Assembly (NCBI RefSeq): GCF_000237925.1
Contig: NC_031502.1
Location: forward strand, 31,771,914 to 31,835,913
Direction: 5' to 3'
DNA length: 64,000 bases
DNA from: Schistosoma mansoni
Taxonomy: Eukaryota; Platyhelminthes; Trematoda; Strigeidida; Schistosomatidae
Under the pieces are notes generated by a model, which saw nothing but the letters and a program-made list of their open reading frames with translations, searched no databases and was not told the origin of the DNA. Positions 1-11,864 of this stretch are shown piece by piece. Positions within the stretch are counted from its first letter, which is position 1, and every line of letters starts with the position of its first letter. The translations under genes were made by a program, and so were the position numbers.

Positions 1-90
1 TCATACGATATAGTTGTCAGTTATGTATTTAATGTTTTCAGGATATTTAATCTTCTGTTCGCAAAAAATTTAATTTTTTTTAAAATTTAT

Positions 91-297
91 TCACTTCTGT
101 TTAATTTTCTTAACATTGACTTTAGGTATGGTAATGTCTGTTATTGCAGTAATGGAACGCCTTGGGGTATTAATTAGTCTTGTAGCTCTCCCAGTTATAT
201 ACGCTTCGACAGTTAGCACTTTCAAAGGATCGGTATTTTTTGTTTGCTCCTCTTTTACAATTTTGGAAGCTTTAATAGTCTTGTAAGTGTCGTACAA
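91..297 (-). CDS. Possible terminal exon, Lys/Thr-rich tail
   Basis: Open for 68 codons and ending KVNVKKIKQK, with the stop overlapping AATAAA (AGTGAATAAA). A plausible acceptor is ACTTACAAG|ACT. The product is polar and unrecognised. It could be a cytosolic tail, and it lies downstream of the transporter on the same strand, but the phase does not fit a direct splice from transporter exon 9. Confidence 0.25.
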   Translation of the reverse strand: MYDTYKTIKASKIVKEEQTKNTDPLKVLTVEAYITGRATRLINTPRRSITAITDITIPKVNVKKIKQK

Positions 298-880
298 GGA
301 AAAGAACAGTTTGTTTTACATTTTAAAATTGTACATTATAATGACTTCTTAAATTTCATCAATGTTTCAAAATTCTCTGTTACACGTGATAATATGGTCT
401 GTTTGTTATTTCACAGCCGTCTAGTATACCGAATCGAATGCTGAAAAGGATGTCATATAACGTTTTTCAGTCAAATAGTTAGTGTAGTACATCTGGTTCT
501 CAATTATTGAATAAATAACCTAGATAAACGTTTTAGAAGACATAACTTGGTAGACAGCCGATTTACAGTTGGTAAACAACCACATACTTTTGATATAATC
601 TACTTTCGTGAACTAATCTATCCTCTTTGTAATTAAATAACATGCAACATAGTCATGAATAATTTATATTATTCTGTAATTAATAAATGGAATATGATGG
701 GAAGTAAAAAGTTTATTTGTTCGATATATAGTAAGCTTTTAAAATTTATACTAGACCTAAAATTATATTAAAGAAACATGATTACCGTATTTCTTTTGTA
801 GATAGAGGAACTACTTGTTTTCATTTGATTTTCCATCATATCTCTAAACTAACATATAAATGATAAAATATACCAGTCAG

Positions 881-1545
881 CAAAATCATCAAATACAACA
901 CGGAGAACACCAACACAATCATACTTGATGGAGAAACTCTGGAAGAGGTGGAAAGTTTCACTTATCTGGGTAGCATCATGAATGAACTTGCGGGTTCGGA
1001 TGTAGCCGTAAAGGCGAGGATTGGCAAAGCAAGGGCAACATTCCTACAATTGAAAAACATATAGAACTCATAACAACTGTCAACCACTATCAAAGCGAGA
1101 ATCTTCAATACTAACGTGAAGACAGTCCTACTGTACGGAGCTGAAACGTGGAGAACTACCTCAACCATCATCAAGAAGGTACAATAATTTATAAACACTT
1201 GTCTACGTAAGATACTCAATGTTCGTTGACCAGATACCATCAGCGACAGCCTACTGTGCGAGACGACAAACCAACTTCCATCTGAAGAGAAAATTAGGAA
1301 AAGACGTTGGAAGTGGATAGGACACATACTGAGGAAATCACCAAACTACATCGAGAAGCACGCTCTAACTTGGAATCGTGAAGGGAAACGGAAAAGAGGG
1401 AGACTAGAGAACACACTGTGTCGGGAATTGGGAGCAGACATGAAAAAGGATGAATAGCAACTGTAAAGGGTTGCTTGGAACAGAGTTGGATGTAGAATCC
1501 TGGTGAGTGGTCTATTCTCCTCCATGATGAGCTACGTTGAAAACC
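881..1545 (+). mobile_element. RTE-type LINE, 3' part
   Basis: Plus-strand reading gives VESFTYLGSIMNELAGSD, then KTVLLYGAETWRTT and [19 protein letters not shown], the C-terminal end of an RTE-like (SR2/SjR2 type) protein downstream of the reverse transcriptase. Several stops interrupt it and the usual TAAG tail is absent. Confidence 0.75.
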
Positions 1546-1559
1546 TAATTTAAAAGAAA

Positions 1560-2310
1560 TGTGTTTTCTCTTTATTCATCGTTTTACTGTCCTAATGAGA
1601 AATCTCATTTGCCATTGAATAAACAAATTATTTTTCGAAATCTTATCATATTTCTTTAGAAAACTACCACTATATTTATTCATAAATACTTGTAATACTT
1701 CTAATTCTTTACAAATTTTCGTCTTTAATAATTACATGTTGGTTTCATTATTGAGGAAATCGAATAATAGATTTAATTGGTTGATTAACTATTCTCTGCT
1801 TATACTGTTAACATCAAACGTTCACTAAGAATGACTTAGTATTTATTCCTTACATTTAGGTTGGTTTAAATCACACTAATATATATATCCGAGAGGAGTG
1901 GTGATCATAAATCAGTACTGACTGGGAAACGGTATACAAATATACATTTTATTTATTAAAAGTTAAATGCATGAACTACCGAATTAACACTTCATCGCAG
2001 TAACTAATACCTATTTTCGTTCTATATATCCAATAAGCGCCTACTCGATCATGGTTATATTTTCATCCTGATTTGTATTTCATATTTTTAGAATTTTACC
2101 TATATATGCTCCAAACACATTATCATTGGAATCGTAACCAGTTAATTATTGTTAATATCATCTATTATTTTATTGAAGAGGAAAAAGAAGGGGACAGGAA
2201 TCCAGATTTTATTCAAAAAATATATAATCAACTCATTTATTTATTTATTTACTTATAATAAATCATTTATATTTTCAAAACATTTGTTATGTTCCTACAA
2301 TAGATCACCA
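1560..2310. other. Gene-free AT-rich stretch
   Basis: No supported gene or repeat, apart from a TTTA-rich run near 2,235-2,260. Confidence 0.5.
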
Positions 2311-2836
2311 TGTATTTATTTATTTAAACACATAAATATTGGTACAAGGAAGCACAAGATAAATATGCGCCTCACAAATCTCATTTGATTTGTGTGAGGG
2401 CTGTGATACTGCCCAGGTGCCCAGACTGAAGCAGGTAGTTTTCTTAGGGGGCCACACTCGGAGCGTTTGACCTAAAGATCTGATCCATAAGGCAGTGGAG
2501 CATCGTGAGGAGATGCAGTCCCATGGTAGCCGTTGACCAACGATTGATTCATACGCCATTTGTTCCTTCAGGATACTGGAGCCCATGTTCACCATTGGTT
2601 TGGAATCAGGGTTTTCCAACTCCCCTAGGTGGACTATCTGTGTCCAACAACACGGTTAAAGGGCCGGACATTCGCTTTTCGTCCTGTCAACTTTGTAAAC
2701 ACCCCAGTCACGAGAAGGCAGTGAGTAGGACCTTCCTGGTAGAGGCTATATACGCGCGGTCATGTGAGAGCATTTCGAGAGGGAGAGCGGACTCTCCTCA
2801 CTCTCGGCCGTACCAGGGCATTTCGAGGCAAATAAC
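2311..2836 (+). repeat. Unclassified interspersed repeat, about 525 bases
   Basis: GC-richer than its surroundings, no convincing coding frame. A second copy in the same orientation lies at 56,608-57,256. Shared landmarks are ATTTGATTTGTGTG, TTTTCTTAGGGGGCCACAC and CATTCGCTTTTCGTCC. This copy has an extra block of about 50 bases near 2,728-2,770. Confidence 0.75.
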
Positions 2837-3384
2837 CATGTATTCAGAAAAGAAAATTGATCTATTTTAAAAAAAGTTACTCTAATAATTAGAGGACTGA
2901 AAACATTGTTATTCAGTTTTAGTTTGAAACTCTTGAGCATTGTAGAGATTAAAAACATTGACTTCTAACAAAATATCATTTCGAATAATTGATCTACTTT
3001 TTCTAGCTTTAATTATGATTTTGTTACATAGCATGATCTCATCGAAACATATCCACTCAACCCCATATATAACTGACTACATAGGTCACTAATTTTTAAT
3101 ATATCTTAAAAAGTAAACATTTAAAATAGATTATTATCGTATTAGGCGTTTGTGAGAAGTTGTTTGGTTTTAAGATAATTTTTCCTACCGAATGATTGTG
3201 ACACATTGTATGAATCCTGGGATTTATCTATAGCATATCCATGTAAATTATATAATAAGATATACAAAGACTTACATATTACTTACTGGAGATAATAGTT
3301 GATCAGTTTCTATTGACATACTTACGTCGTGAGTCAGTTGCCTTGATATCGCAGTTTAGTTTCATTTTTTTTATCAAAGTCAGA

Positions 3385-3540
3385 TAGGAACTAGAAATGG
3401 AATCCAGGACTAACGTTTGACCATATTTAGAACTCATCAGCTGAATATACTTGCATCTTGGTGTTGATATTCATATTGAGACTCGAACACAGTATCTTTA
3501 GTTTTAATCATTAAGTAAACAGCTCATTGGAGTCCTAGTT
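3385..3540 (-). mobile_element. HHR-SINE A (Smα type), old degraded copy
   Basis: Diverged minus-strand copy. The stretches GGAATCCAGGAC, ACTCATCAGCTG and GACTCGAACACAGTA align with the hammerhead and B-box regions of the better copies. Confidence 0.6.
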
Positions 3541-4639
3541 TGGATATTAACACTGGAATGTATTGTCATCATAATGTTCTTTTCATGGTTAGAGGTTTCT
3601 ACTCTGAAAAAGTTTACCTTAATACAGTTAGAGTAAATAATAATAATAAAGTGCTGTCATACCTGATACTGAATAACTGTTATTGCTTATAATGTAATTC
3701 ACTGGTTAGGATTAAATATTCAGAACAACCTAATATATCGTTATTAAGAGAAAGGAAACATGTGTGTGACTGTTTGATATGCACCCCGGGTTGTCTAACA
3801 GGTAATAAGGTTAAAGACTGTCCTCAGTAGCGTACCAGAATCGATTCAGATTTTAGTTTTCGCCTCTAGCTACAGTCTACTCTTTGGTTGTGTGCACAGA
3901 GCTCAAGACACCTTGACAACTGTGGATCCTACTATTAATACGTTTATGTATGTTCCTGTTTTAAATCTTGATGCCATAGGTATAGCAGAAAACTTTCACT
4001 ATTTTGGAATTGATGAACAACTCTAAGCGACATTCTACTATTGGTCATAGTGAGTTCATACCCTACCAGGAAATGTTAACATTATCAACGTAGTTTGATT
4101 TCAAGATATTGTTCCGATTTCCTTACAAGCAGTGGTCGAGAAATAATTCTCTATGCTATTCCCATTAATAACAGTCCAACTATAGTCTCGTAGGTATACT
4201 AGACGTACTCTTACCTTGTGCGTATATTCCAATGCACCTGTGAAACCTACAGGACCACTAACCTTAATGGTTTATTCATACCAGTTAAGTGTCACAGTAA
4301 AATAAGATGCATTTAGAAAAGTTACTGTAAGTTGCATGATTTCTCTTCAGTATCACAAATAACCATTATCAAGAGTTTTCAGCAAATAACACTAGTTCAA
4401 AAATTTGAAATTTATACTCAATAAAACAAGTTCTTTCATGAGCTGTTACTTTGGCTTTTGTAACTTAGTCTCTACTGAACGTAAGCTTAGGCGTCTGATC
4501 TCAGTGGTATAATTTTGGTATTTCCGAGGTAGTCGACACGATTAATTATCATCAACACATTATATGGGATCAGCAATTCCTTGTCTGGGTACCTTAATTC
4601 TTTTGTCGGTCATTGATATCAAACAGTTAAGAAACTCGA

Positions 4640-5340
4640 TCTTATAAGATTCCTCTGATTACAAGTGATGTGAAAAAGATAGTGTTTTAGGCCCTTTGAT
4701 CTTTATAGCTTATATAAACGATGTCTTAAACTGTTTGAGAATGGGTAAAAGTTTTCTGAATTTAGCCATATGGAAAACCATATTAGTATGAAGCTAAACA
4801 AAGTCACTTTTTGGTTCTCAAAATGGAATCCAGAACTTTTTGCAGTTACAAGTGAATCGATTCTATTTACCAGGTCCGACTTCAACAGCAATGGCAAAGT
4901 GCTATCTAATTTTCATACAATATCAGACTTGGAACTCAAGTATTCATACGTTCTGTTTTTCTCAGAAGTAGTCTGAATGCAGACTTCCAAGTCTCAGTGA
5001 CTTTTAAGTTGTACGCTAGGTAATCTTTTAAGAAATTACGTATTCTGCGTAGTGTCTACTTAACCACTTATAGAAAACTATGCTTTTATTTTGAGCAGTG
5101 TTAGGACTAAGGTTAAAAGTAGAGTGGAATCTTTCCAGCTCCGTTTTATAGTTTTTACATTTGAGAGTGATTATACTGTAAACTAGAAATAGAAATTCGT
5201 TTAACTAGGACGTGATCTTTTATGGAATCAACGAATTAAACTAAATCTAAATGTTTCATTTAGGGTGCTAAATAAATCATCTTTTAGATTTACTAGTGCC
5301 ATCCAATATTCAGAACCAAGTTTTCGAAAAATGAAGTTGC
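4640..5340 (+). mobile_element. CR1/SR1-like LINE relic
   Basis: An ancient, much-broken reverse transcriptase. The stretch at 4,668-4,760 resembles S-G-V-x-Q-G-S-V-L-G-P-L-x-F-x-x-Y-I-N-D-V, and later WFSKWNPE and KVESFQLRF fit positions after the catalytic box. Family placement is by pattern only. Confidence 0.45.
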
Positions 5341-6189
5341 CTCACTCTAAGTTTGCTTTTTAAATGAATTACGTTCTATGTAAATTTTCGATAATCTAGG
5401 ATAATTTAGTATGATCTATCATATTCCATTCGGTGATTGAGAATTCTTGCAGATATACTGGGAGCTGATGACTGGTAGTGTTCCACTATTTCGACATTGA
5501 AATAGAGCAATCACCACTCAATATTTTAAATCGATTGAATTTAAGTATATGAGCTGCATGAATCGAAATCAGTGATTTGAAGTTATTTTCTTTCATAAGA
5601 GGTTGGAATAATCTGTACTCAATTAGGATTAAAAATAAAGTTATGCACTACCAGTGTATCTCATACTAGTATACAACAATCATCCATTACTGTTTGATAT
5701 TAATTAGTTATCATGTAGATATCATGCCAGAAGTCATCTTCCAATTTAACTAATCAATACTAAGCACAACAATCTGTGTTATTGCAACTGAATTTAAGGT
5801 TTTTTATCGTCATTGTTATTGTTTTTCAGTTGTTGTAATAAATTAACTACTAAATCAATGTTTCTTTATATCCTCATCATCTTCGGAATCAGAGGTATTT
5901 ACATATATTTTCTTTGGGATTGTACTGTTTATTAATAAGTAGTTTAGTTTATTTGACATAATTTAATGTCAGCCACACTATAAAATAAAAAGTATCCCAA
6001 GGTTTCAATAGTTCTTAAGTGTATCTTAATGGGGAAACAACAAGTAATCCGATGTCAAAAGAGAGATAAAATGCCTCCGATTCAATATGTTCTCAGAATA
6101 TTTTTGAATCTGATTCCGCTGATACAGTACATCTTCATGATAAATCTGAATATAATGCTATCGTTGCTTTTATATCAGTTGACGAAGTG

Positions 6190-6490
6190 TGAACATAATA
6201 TTGGTGAATTCAACACAGATTCATCCAGTGACGGCTGAACAAGTTGCTGATCATGCTCATTGTGAACCAATTTTACAACAACGAATTAAATTTATCCAAG
6301 ATGATTTGCCTCCACGTGTCACATCTCACAAACCAAAGGAGTATTATCGACAATGTCAGTCGCTATCTATTTTAAATGATCGCACCATATGTGTCGGTAA
6401 TGTTCCTAGGATGTCCATTATAAAATTACGACAGTTATTTTGTAATTTTCGAGTTCCAAATGTTTTTGTGGATATTAGTGGGCAGATGGT
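6190..6490 (+). mobile_element. Ty3/gypsy LTR retrotransposon, pol fragment (fossil)
   Basis: A short piece resembling the stretch between RNase H and integrase of gypsy-type elements (AEQVADHAH… PILQQRIKFI… EYYRQCQSLSILND). No LTRs or other domains nearby. A broken, short fossil. Confidence 0.5.
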
Positions 6491-6718
6491 TCAAAAGAGC
6501 AACATAATTAATAATAAGATGTTTTACTATTAGTTTAAATTATTGAATGTTAGTCGTATTTAGAGTTTAAGATTCATTTATTTGAGAGTAGGCTGACTTC
6601 ATTCAGGAAACTTTTTTGGTTCACAGATTACTTTATAATTTTAAAAGTCTCCGATTTTTATCTTCTGTATAATTTACTCAGTTGTAATACGTTATAAATA
6701 TAACTTATCATTTATTGA

Positions 6719-7121
6719 ATTAATCATATGCTCACTAGTGACTGGCATCAAGAGGTATTTCCTGGAGTTCTAGTGTGAAGTAGTAACCAGTGGAGTTCAA
6801 CTAGGTCTATTGGGAGATATCAACTCACTGAAGACATTGGTGAATGGTTGCTCAACCTCGTAATTTGGTTGAATTTAGAGATTAGTACCGTTGGATGCCG
6901 GCTAAGTAGTCTAGTTGTTAAGCACTCGCGCGCGAGACTGATAGGTGCTGGGTTCGAATTTTTGGAGGCGAGATCGCGGATGCGCACTGTTGAGGAGTTC
7001 CAAAATAGGACGAAACGGCCGTCCAGTGCTTCCAGGTTTTCCATGGTGGTCTAGCTTCAATTGACTCATGATTTCAACTATACCAAATTACTATAATCTC
7101 CACATAACATCCTTCTGATAA
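6719..7121 (+). mobile_element. HHR-SINE B, full length
   Basis: About 400 bases from AATCATATGCTCACTAG to CCTTCTGATA. A box CGGCTAAGTAG, B box GGTTCGAATTT, hammerhead at 6,985-7,029 with the first core base changed (TTGAGGAG), then CCATGGTGGTCTAGC and the AAATTACT…CTCCAC tail. Confidence 0.8.
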
Positions 7122-7849
7122 TCTTACTTTTGTTTGATCCATCCATGTGAATATGATTCTCACAATCTAACGATTTGTTTCATTGATCGACGAACTACTT
7201 TTAATTGAACAAAGAATCACTTTAACGAAACACGTTACTATTGACATATTTTACTTCAACTATTATTATAGTTTTTAGTAATCAATAATATTTCAAATAT
7301 TTATAACCCAACCTAAATTTGCGTTCCAGGACTATCAAAAGCACAAATTTCTTAAATATAATATGTAAACTAGGTTAAAGGAAGGCATTTGACTTACAGT
7401 CTTAACCTTATACTGTCTACAGTACTTCTGTTTTATTAAACTTGAACAGATTTCTATAACTACTTAAAATAATAAGCTTAACTAAAACGTATGACTAATA
7501 AAATACATATTGGGCTGACAACAGAATAAGATTGCAAGTGGAATAATGAGTTCTGATACACAGCAAAAAGTATTTGAAAACTGAACAAAATGATTCTTTT
7601 TTCTATTAAAGTAAATAAATACCAATATCTAGTTTAAATTTTTTGGTTATATTAACCAGTTAGAATAGTATCATTTATTTGACTAATTATATACTACTCA
7701 TAAGATGTTTTCATAAAGTGTCATGATTCTATTATTTTCACATTTATAATCTCCATAGTATTAACCGTAATTCATCCAGATACATCAATAAACTACAACT
7801 CATGATAATGAATGCATTTCACTGTCATATTGACAATTTATTCATGTTT

Positions 7850-8221
7850 CTGATAATAATAATCATATGCTCACTAGTGACTGACTTCGAGAGGTAAATC
7901 CAGGAGTTCTAGTGATAAGCAGTGATCAGTGGAGTTCAAACCACGTCTGTTGTGAGATAGGAACTCACTGAAGACAATTGGTGAACGGTTGCTCAATTTC
8001 GTGGATTGGTTAGAGTTAGACATAAACACCATCAGATGCCGGCTCAGTAGTCTATGGGTTAAGTGCTCTGGCGCGAGACTGGTAGGTCCTGGGTTCGAAT
8101 GTCGCGAGTGCGGGATCAAGGATGCTCACTGCTGAGTAGTCCCACAGTAGGACGAGACGGCCGTCCAGTACTTCCAGATTTTCCCTGGTGGTTTAGCTTT
8201 AATTGACTCACGCTTTCAATC
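7850..8221 (+). mobile_element. HHR-SINE B with target-site duplication
   Basis: Plus-strand copy flanked by the 10-base direct repeat ATTCATGTTT (7,840-7,849 and 8,222-8,231). It shows where this copy begins (CTGATAATAATAATCATATG) and ends (GACTCACGCTTTCAATC). The hammerhead core is damaged (CTGAGTAG, GAGA). Confidence 0.8.
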
Positions 8222-8384
8222 ATTCATGTTTATCAAAATGACCGCTTATTTTTTTGATCAGCAATACAATAAATTAAAAAAAAACACATATATTTTGAAG
8301 GGTTCTTACATCATTATTCATAGTTTTAAACATTTCATTCATTCAAACAATGTAAAGCAATTAGTCCCTTTGATAAATTTCGAT

Positions 8385-8532
8385 ACAGTGTAGTAAGAAG
8401 ACGAAGATTATCAGAAGTATGTGATGTATACGCGCAATACATTTCGAACAATCTGATCACACATATACTTGTTAAGAACATCAATGTATAGAAATAAAAG
8501 GTCAACTCGACTGGAAATGTGGGACGGGGGTA
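8385..8532 (+). repeat. Unclassified 145-base repeat, copy 1
   Basis: Shares GTAATAAGAAGACGAAGATT-type sequence, GCGCAATACATTTCGAACAA and a GGTCAACT.GACTGGAAATG end with 38,605-38,752. Confidence 0.7.
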
Positions 8533-9189
8533 AGAGTAGACAAGGATAATAATAATGTGAAAACAATTCGAAACCTAATCACTCCGCATAATAAGTTAAT
8601 ATTACCAGGGTAGGTTTAAGGTGAGAACAAACTATTTTTGAATGCACAAAGGGGGTTTGAATTTTCGTATGGCTAAGGCTTCAATTAACCTTAGTATATG
8701 TATGTGCAATTATTAAGCTAATTTAGAGAAATTTCAATAATATAATCTATCAAATAATGAAATGGGTTCATACCTTTTAGTATAAAAAAAATATACACTA
8801 GGATATCATCTTTTGAATATACAATAATGTATAAAAGGGAAGTAAATGAATGTTGACGACTTTCATAATTCGTAAAACAACTAGTAATTTTTATTTTTAA
8901 TTCTTTTTTTTATACCCTCACGTTCTTCATGTTTTTGTATTTCACCAGAAATGGGAATGAACTAAAATCAATTTTAAATGAAAAACAACAATTGAATCAA
9001 ATTACAATAATGAATTTTTATGGGTAACTCAAAAGTTAGTACATTTATATTTGATTCTATTTTTAAGTTAAATAATCGACTTGTAAATTAGACTAATTGG
9101 AGTAGATGTCTTTTGATTAATGTACTTAATTAGATAACTTCACATTTTTCTCTTAGATACTCTAGATTTTGGCCATTTTGATACTCTAC

Positions 9190-9395
9190 TTAAGCAAAGA
9201 TGGATAGTGGCTAGCAGTGGAATCCAGGACGCGTGTTTCGTCCTATTTGGGACTCGTCAGCTGGATGTACCTGCATCTCAGAGTTGATGTTCACTCTGGG
9301 ACTCGAACCCAGTACCCTCGCTTCAAACGCCATCGCGTTATCCACTCGGCCACTGAATCCTGATAGCCACTTGCTTGTGCGATGGGGTGAAGTTT
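9190..9395 (-). mobile_element. HHR-SINE A (Smα type)
   Basis: Minus-strand copy with tRNA-like A box TGGCCGAGTGG and B box GGTTCGAGTCC, then an intact hammerhead. The element ends near GCCACTATCCATCTTTGC. Pol III promoter plus ribozyme is the known Smα plan. Confidence 0.85.
9222..9266 (-). ncRNA. Hammerhead ribozyme, core intact (SINE A)
   Basis: On the minus strand: stem I ATCCAG / CTGGAT, core CTGACGA, stem II GTCC…GGAC, then GAAA, a very short stem III, and the cleavage triplet GTC (cut between 9228 and 9227). This is the known Smα hammerhead layout with all core bases kept. Confidence 0.85.
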
Positions 9396-9789
9396 ATGAA
9401 CAACGAAATATAAATGCTAATGTTTGAACGAAGAATATTCTTTTAGATAAATTCTCCTCAGGTTCTACAATTATATATCCAAATTAATAAATCAAAAAAA
9501 TGACCAGGATAAAGGCAGAGTACATAGTTGAAAGCATGTAAATTTAGGATTGTCAAACCAAATAGAATAAAATTGTTAATGTTGATATGACTCATATAGA
9601 ATGTTAACTTGAATCTGTATATATGTTAGAATAACATTAGGATCACGTCGATTTTTTTTAATAAATTTTTTTTGTCCCCCTTAATCAAAAAATTTTCATC
9701 CCATTTTCCAATTTTTTTCAATCCGTTTCGTCCAATGAAATTCCTAGTTGTAAATGCGTTATAATTGGTTATGTAATTCTTGAAATTCG

Positions 9790-9797
9790 TATAAAAG
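9790..9797 (+). promoter_or_regulatory. TATA box before the MULE gene
   Basis: TATAAAAG, 10 bases before the first ATG (9808). A start site 25-30 bases downstream would fall beyond that ATG, so the second in-frame ATG (9835, MDVSNV) may be the one used. Confidence 0.4.
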
Positions 9798-9807
9798 CTC
9801 TGTACTT

Positions 9808-11183
9808 ATGGATATAGATAATTTTCTTCACAATATGGACGTCAGTAACGTGCAAATTAGAGGCTCTGTTGTTCCTCACGTAGTCACAGAAACGGAAAAT
9901 GTATTTTTGAATACATTGTATCTGGTAGCGTTTCCATCACTGGAAGCGTTAAAGAGCGCCATTAGAACTTATAAAATAGCAACGTACTGCCATTATGCGG
10001 TGAGAGATTCTCAGTTCCATGGAGATCGGAAGCCGTATATTAAATTTGTATGTTGGAGAAAGAACTATAAAACACCAAGCGGTTCTTCGCAGCCGATTAG
10101 ACGAAGGAGGTAATTTGATTAGTGTTATTATATTGTTCATTGAGGACTTCAATGGACACACAATGTCCGGCCTTCATCTTTTGTAAGTTTCTTGAAGGTT
10201 ATTGGACTGTTGTTCGTGGGAATGTGCATCACAATCACGAGTGCAATTCCCTGAGGTACGACTGTAACACATGGATGCGCCAATTAACGGCGGCGGAATT
10301 GGAAACAGTGAAGCCACTGTTGATAACTGGAACATCAGCATTCAATGTGATACACTACACGTACCAATCCTATGGGAAACGTCTTACTGCTTAAGATGTT
10401 TTCAATCTGCGTCACAAAGTGTTCTCACAGGCCAACCTTCCTGGTAAGCAATGTGCATATTTATACTATTAACTGTAGGTGACTACGGTAAATTGAAAAA
10501 TCACATAACGTCACTTGGTGGCCTTTGTGATTATCAATTGGATGCAGATCATAGTCTGTTGTACTTCTTCTTCGCTACAGCAGACCAGATTAATCTGTGC
10601 AATAGGTTTTTAGATGTTGTTGGTTTTGATGGGACATACAAAACCAATAATGAAAATATGTTTCTGTATCACGTGGTGGCTCTGGATATGAATTTCATGG
10701 CAATACCTGTTTGTATTGCATTTATAAGTCGCGAAACATCGACTTTGCTGTCCAGTTTCCTCTCGTTCTTCCGCCAAATGAGTAACAATAGAGAGGTTAT
10801 CGGTAATGTTACCGATGATTCACCTGCTATAGCTGCTGCCATAACGCAGGTGTATCCCAATTCACACCACCTTTTGTGCCGCGTGCACCTGCTTCGAAAT
10901 GTCATCAAGAGGGTAAGCTTTCCTTTCTTTAGAATTAACCCATTCATCGTATTCGTAGAGGCTACGATCTGATCTTCTTCAAATGTTCTACCGTCTTATG
11001 CTAACAAGAAATGTGGAAAGGTAAATCGAAATATGCTTTACAATGTATTATAGCTTCCAACGGTATGTGTCATTTATCGAAGCAGCAGACGGGAATTTCT
11101 ACCAATATTTGAGAGATCAGTTATTGTCCAAAAAGCACAAGTGGTCGAACGCTTTTAGACCAGCTGCAATGCTTCTAGATTAA
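9808..11183 (+). CDS. Mutator-like (MULE) transposase, five exons, one in-frame stop
   Basis: DNA transposon transposase, similar in type to the Curupira MULEs of schistosomes. Exons: 9808-10109, 10145-10443, 10479-10912, 10959-11020, 11054-11183. The four introns are 35, 35, 46 and 33 bases with GT-AG ends, and all phases agree (408 codons). Residues 82-132 form a C-C-H-H zinc pattern (C82, C108, H130, H132) of the FAR1/WRKY-GCM1 kind. The DDE core follows, with D251 in GFDGTYKTN, D313 in NVTDDSPAI and the C-x2-H of CRVH at 334-337. The end KHKWSNAFRP is where MULE proteins usually run on to a third acidic residue and a SWIM finger, both absent here. A TAA at codon 184 (10392-10394) is the only in-frame stop inside. 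I saw no terminal inverted repeats. AATAAA follows at 11302. It is convergent with the transporter. Confidence 0.8.
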
Positions 11184-11545
11184 AGCCTAATAATTACAGT
11201 TTATTTATCGGTAATCATTTAATTATAGATTAATTTTCAAATGCTTCAATATACTTCGAATCAACATATTAGTAATCTTTAAAATACTATAATTTGATTA
11301 TGAATAAATCTATCATCATGTCTTCGATATGATACATATAATTCCAAAGCTTCCCCTAAACAACTAATTGGACATGTCCTCAAATATTTTTCGGTTGATT
11401 TTCATCTAATACATTTTTTACTACGAAATACTCACTGTACTAGATTTTTTATTAAAAGGGGATAATATTTGAAGTTCATCTTGTTTGTAAGTTTTTCCCT
11501 GTCTTTACACGAGGAATTTACTGAGGTAGAACTATTAAACGACAC

Positions 11546-11551
11546 TTTATT
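11546..11551 (-). promoter_or_regulatory. Possible polyadenylation signal of the transporter
   Basis: AATAAA on the minus strand, about 155 bases after the stop of the transporter's last exon. Its position suits a 3' end that does not run into the plus-strand MULE gene. Confidence 0.35.
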
Positions 11552-11703
11552 AGATACTCATCATCGAATCATTATTCCAACTGAATAGGGAGTATCATTA
11601 AGTGAATAAATTTAAAATTTCTGTGTTTAAGACTATGAAGTGTGAAATCATGATTTCTTTCCTCAATCACAAAATGTTAGAATAATAGAAATAGAAGTTT
11701 TAC

Positions 11704-11864
11704 TTACATTGCTGCACATATTGCAACAAATAGCATTGATGCGCATACCAAAAATACAGCACCAGGAAAGTATGAAAGAGTAGCTGAATATACCAAAGGT
11801 AAAGCGCTTACACTAATTAATAGACCGATTCTTGATATGAAGGAAGCGAATGAAAGAATTAAAC
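11704..11864 (-). CDS. Transporter exon 9 (helices 11-12, stop)
   Basis: Residues 461-513, including [20 protein letters not shown], which matches the SLC46 segment LYPATL…F.GF.FLL. It ends at TAA (11706-11704). The stop overlaps a perfect donor (AAT|GTAAGT), so a spliced form with a longer tail is possible. SLC46A1 itself has about 20 more residues. A minus-strand AATAAA lies about 155 bases further on. Confidence 0.75.

Larger units (their letters stand above)
2840..6185. other. Gene-free stretch with old relics
   Basis: Only the SINE A remnant (3.4 kb) and the CR1-like relic (4.6-5.3 kb) could be recognised. The rest shows nothing. Confidence 0.5.

Noticed and set aside
962-1327. 121-codon minus-strand open frame
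   Set aside because: Antisense shadow of a plus-strand RTE-type LINE; the plus strand gives the recognisable protein.
2505-2870. 121-codon plus-strand open frame
   Set aside because: Lies in an unclassified repeat whose other copy (56.6-57.3 kb) does not keep the frame.
6820-7054. Open frames on both strands at 6.8-7.05 kb
   Set aside because: They fall in SINE B, whose pieces give similar frames at many loci; a non-coding pol III element.
8040-8110. tRNA-like A and B boxes, here and at about 20 other places
   Set aside because: They are SINE promoters with a hammerhead downstream; no acceptor stem or anticodon arm of a real tRNA gene.
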